11,486 nucleotides of DNA from an uncultured Simplicispira sp. (GTDB taxonomy: Bacteria > Pseudomonadota > Gammaproteobacteria > Burkholderiales > Burkholderiaceae_C). The stretch lies in the NCBI GenBank assembly GCA_903882725.1, contig CAIRYF010000398.1, positions 1-11,486 on the forward strand, given 5' to 3'. Numbering within the stretch: position 1 is the stretch's first letter; each line of letters begins with the position of its first letter. Below, in pieces: positions 7,756 to 11,486 of this stretch. Under the pieces are notes generated by a model. That model was not told the DNA's origin. It saw only the letters and a program-made list of their open reading frames with translations, and made no database searches. Position numbers and translations under genes: made by a program.

Positions 7756-9087
7756 TTACAAAATATAGCGCGACAAGTCTTCGTCTTGGCTCAGGGCTTG
7801 TAGGCGCTCGTTGACGTAGGCGGCGTCGATGTTCACCGTTTGTCCATGGCGCTGCGCGGCATCAAAACTGACCTCGTCCAGCAGGCGCTCCATCACTGTC
7901 GAGAGTCGGCGCGCGCCGATGTTTTCGGTGCGCTCGTTGACGTCAAAAGCAATTTGCGCCAAGCGCGTAATGCCTTCAGCGCAGAATTCCAGCGCCACGC
8001 CTTCGGTCGCTAGCAAGGCTTGGTACTGCTTGACCAGCGAGGCCTGCGTCTGCATCAAGATGGCCTCAAAGTCCTGCACCGACAGCGACTCCAACTCGAC
8101 GCGGATCGGAAAGCGCCCTTGCAACTCGGGAATCAAGTCGCTGGGCTTGGAGACGTGGAAGGCACCCGAAGCAATAAACAAGATGTGGTCGGTCTTGATC
8201 AGGCCGTATTTGGTCGATACCGTGGTGCCTTCGACCAGCGGCAGCAAATCGCGCTGCACCCCTTGGCGCGAAACGTCGGCGTTGCTGCTGTCTTGGCGCG
8301 AGGCGACTTTGTCGATTTCGTCAATGAACACAATGCCGTTTTGCTCGGCACTGGCCAGCGCGCGGGTTTTGATGTCGTCGTCGTTGACCAGCTTGCCCGC
8401 TTCTTCTTCAATCAGCAGCTTGCGCGCCTGGGCAATCGGCAGTTTGCGCGTGTGACGCCGCTCTTGGCCCATTTGACTGAAGACGCCGCGCAACTGCTCG
8501 GCCATTTCTTCCATGCCTTGCGGGCCCATGATTTCGACCTGCGGGCGCGTATCGGCTACATCGATCTCGATCTCTTTGTCGTCCAACTGGCCTTCGCGCA
8601 GCTTTTTGCGAAACACTTGGCGCGCGGTGCTCTCGGTGGCGGGCGCGGCAGAAGCGCCATCGCTGGCGCGCGCGCTGGGAATCAGCGCGTCCAAAATCCG
8701 CTCTTCGGCCGCATCTTCAGCGCTGGCGCGCACGCGCAGCACCTGCGCTTGGCGCTCTTGTTTGACGGCGATTTCTGCCAAGTCGCGAATGATGGCGTCC
8801 ACGTCTTTGCCGACATAGCCCACCTCGGTGAACTTGGTGGCTTCGACCTTGATGAACGGTGCCTCGGCCAAGCGCGCCAAGCGCCGGGCAATTTCAGTCT
8901 TGCCGACGCCGGTGGGGCCAATCATCAAAATGTTTTTTGGCGTAATTTCGTGGCGCAGCGCCTCGGGCACTTGCTGGCGGCGCCAGCGGTTGCGCAGCGC
9001 AATGGCCACGGCGCGTTTGGCGCTGGCTTGGCCAACGATGTGCTTGTCGAGTTCGGTGACGATTTCTTGGGGGGTCAGGGACGACAT
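7756..9087 (-). CDS. hslU: HslU, AAA+ ATPase/unfoldase subunit of the HslVU protease
   Basis: HslU unfolds substrates with ATP and feeds them into the HslV peptidase chamber in the cytoplasm. The 443-residue length is typical. Visible are the N-terminal signature [16 protein letters not shown], Walker A GPTGVGKT (57-64), the pore loop GYVG (90-93), a variable intermediate (I) domain from about 105 to 240, Walker B VFIDEID (253-259), the sensor region [19 protein letters not shown] (307-325), and GARRL (391-395). The C-terminus is DLSRYIL, the tail that inserts into HslV to activate it. The start is ATG at 9087 with AAAAGG six bases upstream. It follows hslV on the same strand with a 90-base gap largely filled by a repeat. 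This spacing is wider than I would expect for two subunits of one complex. Its 3' end faces the helicase gene. Confidence 0.97.
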   Translation of the reverse strand: MSSLTPQEIVTELDKHIVGQASAKRAVAIALRNRWRRQQVPEALRHEITPKNILMIGPTGVGKTEIARRLARLAEAPFIKVEATKFTEVGYVGKDVDAIIRDLAEIAVKQERQAQVLRVRASAEDAAEERILDALIPSARASDGASAAPATESTARQVFRKKLREGQLDDKEIEIDVADTRPQVEIMGPQGMEEMAEQLRGVFSQMGQERRHTRKLPIAQARKLLIEEEAGKLVNDDDIKTRALASAEQNGIVFIDEIDKVASRQDSSNADVSRQGVQRDLLPLVEGTTVSTKYGLIKTDHILFIASGAFHVSKPSDLIPELQGRFPIRVELESLSVQDFEAILMQTQASLVKQYQALLATEGVALEFCAEGITRLAQIAFDVNERTENIGARRLSTVMERLLDEVSFDAAQRHGQTVNIDAAYVNERLQALSQDEDLSRYIL

Positions 9088-9111
9088 GCAAAACCTTTTG
9101 TCAATGGGGTC

Positions 9112-9166
9112 AAATCGGCCTCAAACGCTTATGCAGCAAGCGCTGATAGCTATTAAATAAATAGCA
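9112..9166 (+). repeat. Intergenic repeat, copy C, between hslV and hslU
   Basis: This is the best-preserved form, with AAATCGGCCTCAAACGCTT at its left end. It contains two small inverted repeats. CGCTT (9126-9130) pairs with AAGCG (9138-9142) around a seven-base loop, and GCTATT (9149-9154) pairs with AATAGC (9160-9165) around a five-base loop. It is in the same orientation as copies A and B. It lies inside the hslV-hslU transcript, so both hairpins should form in the RNA between the two cistrons. Confidence 0.75.
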
Positions 9167-9177
9167 TTTAGCCGTGC

Positions 9178-9723
9178 TTACAAGGTCTCGATGGTGTGGT
9201 GCATATTGGTGTAGATGCACAGGTCGCCGGCAATTTCCAGCGACTTTTTCACAATTTCTTGCGCCGACAGCTCGGTGTTTTCAAGCAGCGCCTTGGCCGC
9301 CGCTTGGGCGTAGGTGCCGCCTGAACCGATGGCGACAATGCCTTGCTCTGGCTCCAAGACGTCGCCGTTGCCGGTGATGATGAGCGAGGCTTCCAAGTCG
9401 GCCACGGCCAGCATGGCTTCTAGGCGGCGCAGTACGCGGTCGGTGCGCCAGTCTTTGGTCAGCTCGATGGCGGCGCGCACCAATTGGCCTTGGTGCTTTT
9501 CTAGCTTGGCTTCAAAGCGCTCAAACAGCGTGAAGGCGTCGGCCGTAGCGCCAGCAAAACCAGCCAGCACTTTGCCGTGGTAGAGGCGGCGCACTTTGCG
9601 CGCCGTGCCTTTGATGACCACATTGCCCAGCGTCACCTGGCCGTCGCCGCCAATGGCCACTTGCACGCCGTTGGGGGTTTGGCGGCGCACGCTGATGATG
9701 GTTGTTCCGTGAAATTGTTCCAT
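9178..9723 (-). CDS. hslV: HslV, threonine peptidase subunit of the HslVU protease
   Basis: HslV forms the proteolytic chamber of the ATP-dependent HslVU complex, a bacterial relative of the proteasome beta subunit. The product is 181 residues. The start [14 protein letters not shown] gives a six-residue propeptide, with catalytic Thr at residue 7 after processing. Family motifs are [88 protein letters not shown] and [13 protein letters not shown]. Compared with E. coli HslV there is an insertion of about four residues after the first SVRR (QTPNG region). The frame is open further upstream, but ATG at 9723 has AGGG (9729-9732) at a five-base spacing and gives the conserved N-terminus. It precedes hslU on the same strand and follows the STAS gene by 68 bases. 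Confidence 0.96.
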   Translation of the reverse strand: MEQFHGTTIISVRRQTPNGVQVAIGGDGQVTLGNVVIKGTARKVRRLYHGKVLAGFAGATADAFTLFERFEAKLEKHQGQLVRAAIELTKDWRTDRVLRRLEAMLAVADLEASLIITGNGDVLEPEQGIVAIGSGGTYAQAAAKALLENTELSAQEIVKKSLEIAGDLCIYTNMHHTIETL

Positions 9724-9732
9724 AGCGGCCCT

Positions 9733-9760
9733 AATTGGGGATGGCCGCGCCGGTTGCAAG
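9733..9760 (-). promoter_or_regulatory. Possible heat-shock (sigma-32-like) promoter ahead of hslV
   Basis: Read on the - strand, CTTGCAA (9760-9754) is followed after 13 bases by CCCCAATT (9740-9733). The sigma-32 consensus as I recall it is CTTGAAA, 11-16 bases, CCCCATnT, so each element differs at one position. hslVU is a heat-shock operon in E. coli. The problem is position: transcription would begin only a few bases before the ATG, leaving the AGGG site outside the message. The call is therefore tentative. Confidence 0.35.
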
Positions 9761-9782
9761 CAGTGGCGCGGCAAACACTGCT
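9744..9782 (-). promoter_or_regulatory. Two mutually exclusive hairpins in the hslV leader
   Basis: Hairpin 1 pairs GCCGCGCC (9744-9751) with GGCGCGGC (9765-9772), eight perfect GC-only pairs around a 13-base loop. Hairpin 2 pairs AGCAGTG (9759-9765) with CACTGCT (9776-9782), seven perfect pairs around a ten-base loop. They overlap, so only one can form at a time. In the - strand transcript hairpin 2 is complete first and hairpin 1 lies closer to the hslV ribosome site. No T-tract follows, so this is not a simple terminator for the preceding gene. Confidence 0.5.
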
Positions 9783-9791
9783 GTCGATGTC

Positions 9792-11486
9792 TTAGTTTTT
9801 GCGCGGCACTACACGAGCGTGCTCGCTGATACCAATCACATTGAAGAACACTGCCACCAAGCGGTGCAGATTTTCAAAGCGCACATCGCGCCCCTTGTTT
9901 TGTTGGTCCGCTGCCCAGTTGAGTACGGAACCAGCGGCAGAAAAGTCGATGCGAATCAAGCGATCGCAGGGAATGACCAAGGGCTGGCCAGGACGCGCGT
10001 TGCTGGCCAGCGCATCAAGCAAGGCCGTGGCGTCGTTTTCAATGTGGCCGGTGAGCGTTGGCAGTGGCTGCCCTTGCCCTTGCTCCTGCCCCCCCTGTCC
10101 ACCCTGTCCACCCTGTCCTATGTGGTTGAGCACGGACAGCGGCGCTGGCTCTGTGGCAGCGCCCCAGTTGGGTTTGGCCAGCAGGTCTTGTGCAGGCGCA
10201 GCAGCAGCGCCTGCGGCATCGCTTTCTAGCGGCACATCAGAGTAGCTGCAGCGCGGTGCAAGCCACGATGGCGGCGAGACTTCGTATGTCACGCAGTAAT
10301 CCAGCGCCACCATTTCAAACTCGTCGGCACGGTTCATGCAACGCAGTGTGGCCATGCGCAAAGCCCACCAAGCTGGGTTGCCAGCGCCGTTGCCTGACTG
10401 GGTGCGTGCTTGCAACAAGGCATCGAGCTTTTCGGCACCAATGAAGATGAGCTGCACCTTTTGTTCGGCCCAGCGGCTCAATTCTTTTTCTAGTGCCACG
10501 ACTGCAGTGTCTTCCATGGCTGTCAGGCGCGACCACACCAGCGTCCAAGGTGGTGCAGCGCGCTCTAGCGAGGCGCGCAAGCTGGCCACTGACTGTGCTG
10601 TCAAGGTGGTGGGCGCATTCCAGATGAAGTTGCGCCGCACACCCGGCAAATCGGCTTCGATGGGCGCTGCGCTGACCAGTCCTAACTGTTCAGGAATGGA
10701 AAACCACAAAGGCGCTGATCGGCTAAAGCGCGCAGCAAAGTCCAGTGCCAAGGTGTCAAAACGGTCTTGTTGATCGGTGGCACGGTACAGATCAAACAGC
10801 GTCATCCAGATGTCCCACTGTTGCTCAGGTGGGTTTTTGGCGTGCTGCGCCAGTACGCCCAAGAGGCAGGTTTCAGCGCCCGCGTGGTCGCCATTGGCGA
10901 ACCGAATAGCGGCTTCTTCCAGGTCGGGTTCGTGCACAAATTCCTCCATTTCGGCAGCAGGAAGGTTTCCTGTGCCCAGTCTGTGGGTGTCAAGCGAAAT
11001 ATTGTCAGGCTGCGTTGAGGGCTTATTTGGCGCAAGGCCAAATTCCATCATCGTCAGGTGATTGTCGACAAACAGCGGTCGGGCTGGTACTAACGGTGCT
11101 ACCAGCGCACCTATCGGTGCATCTGTCACTGCCTCTGCCGACAGATTTGCCAGTGGCGCTGGCGCTGTAGGTGCAGGCAGCGACAGTGGCGCCGTAGCGG
11201 CAAAGTTGGTGGCGACTGGGCTGGCGCGCAGCGGCGCTGCTGCGCTGTACGCGCTGTGTGTGCCTATGCCGCTGCTGTGGGGTTTGTTTTTCCACCACTG
11301 CATTGACATTTGCGCTTCAATTTCGTCGATTTTCTTGATGGTGACGGCGCGCTCTACTGGCGAGGTCAGGCTGCTCTGAAAAAATGACGGGCGCTGCTCG
11401 TCTGGTTCCTCGGCACACTGGCTGGCCACTGGGTTGCGCTGGCGCAATTTGCGCAGATGATCAAACTCGCGGCGGCGCACAAAATC
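9792..11486 (-). CDS. STAS-domain protein with duplicated helical hairpin/STAS unit, 5' partial
   Basis: I know no precise function. The frame is open to the right edge (DF, then [16 protein letters not shown]), so the gene probably starts outside the window; ATG at 11309 (MSMQWWKNK) is a weaker alternative. Numbering from the GTG at 11480: residues 1-60 are charged ([11 protein letters not shown]), and 70-140 are Ala/Pro-rich and probably disordered. A helical hairpin at 185-264 precedes an STAS-like domain at about 284-358 ([15 protein letters not shown]). A second hairpin lies at 370-409, then a Gly/Gln linker (455-471) and a second STAS-like domain at about 472-558 ([38 protein letters not shown]), which resembles MlaB/SpoIIAA-type folds. 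There is no membrane segment or signal peptide. It is followed by hslV after 68 bases, so read-through is possible, though a role in proteolysis is not implied. STAS domains usually mediate protein-protein interaction or signalling. Confidence 0.8.
   Translation of the reverse strand, partial: DFVRRREFDHLRKLRQRNPVASQCAEEPDEQRPSFFQSSLTSPVERAVTIKKIDEIEAQMSMQWWKNKPHSSGIGTHSAYSAAAPLRASPVATNFAATAPLSLPAPTAPAPLANLSAEAVTDAPIGALVAPLVPARPLFVDNHLTMMEFGLAPNKPSTQPDNISLDTHRLGTGNLPAAEMEEFVHEPDLEEAAIRFANGDHAGAETCLLGVLAQHAKNPPEQQWDIWMTLFDLYRATDQQDRFDTLALDFAARFSRSAPLWFSIPEQLGLVSAAPIEADLPGVRRNFIWNAPTTLTAQSVASLRASLERAAPPWTLVWSRLTAMEDTAVVALEKELSRWAEQKVQLIFIGAEKLDALLQARTQSGNGAGNPAWWALRMATLRCMNRADEFEMVALDYCVTYEVSPPSWLAPRCSYSDVPLESDAAGAAAAPAQDLLAKPNWGAATEPAPLSVLNHIGQGGQGGQGGQEQGQGQPLPTLTGHIENDATALLDALASNARPGQPLVIPCDRLIRIDFSAAGSVLNWAADQQNKGRDVRFENLHRLVAVFFNVIGISEHARVVPRKN
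10092..10118 (-). repeat. Three tandem copies of a 9-bp unit in the STAS gene linker
   Basis: On the + strand the unit is (C/A)CCCTGTCC, three times in a row. On the coding strand it encodes repeating Gly-Gly-Gln in the linker between the second helical hairpin and the last STAS-like domain. The nine-base period keeps the frame, so changes in copy number would only lengthen or shorten the linker. Confidence 0.8.

Noticed and set aside
9101..9124. CCCCATTG on the - strand as a second sigma-32 -10 element before hslU
   Set aside because: The only TTGA-like -35 (TTTGAGG) is about nine bases away, too close, and belongs to the repeat sequence.
8020..9156. 378-codon open frame on the + strand across hslU
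   Set aside because: It is antisense to hslU, which is certain; the product is a shadow of the high-GC codon pattern.
9724..9774. Longer HslV start at 9774 (17 extra residues)
   Set aside because: The extension has no ribosome site and lies in the hairpin region; the conserved N-terminus MEQFHGTT begins at 9723.
1..11486. CRISPR array, tRNA/rRNA genes, insertion sequence or integrase
   Set aside because: I saw no regularly spaced repeats, no tRNA-like cloverleaf and no transposase or recombinase motifs on either strand.

Overview
The window looks like a chromosomal segment of a betaproteobacterium, most likely a member of the Comamonadaceae (Burkholderiales). The base composition is moderately GC-rich. 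HslV carries the MEQFHG propeptide that I associate with betaproteobacteria. Three intergenic spaces hold copies of a short repeat (AAAT(C/T)GGC...GCAGCAAGCG...AGCTAT) that I recall as abundant in Comamonadaceae genomes. The family assignment is inference; no rRNA or other marker gene is present.

Left part, + strand: the 3' end of a class I DAHP synthase (aroG type, first step of the shikimate pathway) is followed after 35 bases by a 103-residue protein I do not recognise. Next comes a degenerate copy of the repeat and then a clear intrinsic terminator with a nine-T tract.

Centre, + strand: a single gene of about 6.1 kb encodes a 2024-residue protein. It has an apparent beta-rich N-terminus, a transglutaminase-like Cys-His region, a DUF4011 region, a split superfamily 1 helicase with about 850 residues between the Walker A and Walker B motifs, and a C-terminal Vsr/MTES_1575-like nuclease. 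It has its own Shine-Dalgarno site and sits behind the terminator. It lies alone between two direct copies of the intergenic repeat. Its architecture resembles single-gene anti-phage systems of the DUF4011-helicase-Vsr type (recalled as Hhe), and it is the best candidate here for a defence or genome-maintenance system.

Right part, - strand: a three-gene run is transcribed toward the helicase and converges with it. First is a large protein, running off the window edge, with two copies of a helical-hairpin plus STAS-like unit. It is followed by hslV (threonine peptidase) and hslU (AAA+ unfoldase), which together form the HslVU protease. The short space before hslV holds two mutually exclusive hairpins and a heat-shock (sigma-32-like) promoter resemblance. 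The space between hslV and hslU is mostly occupied by another copy of the repeat. Long open frames antisense to the helicase and to hslU are shadows of high-GC codon structure and are not annotated.
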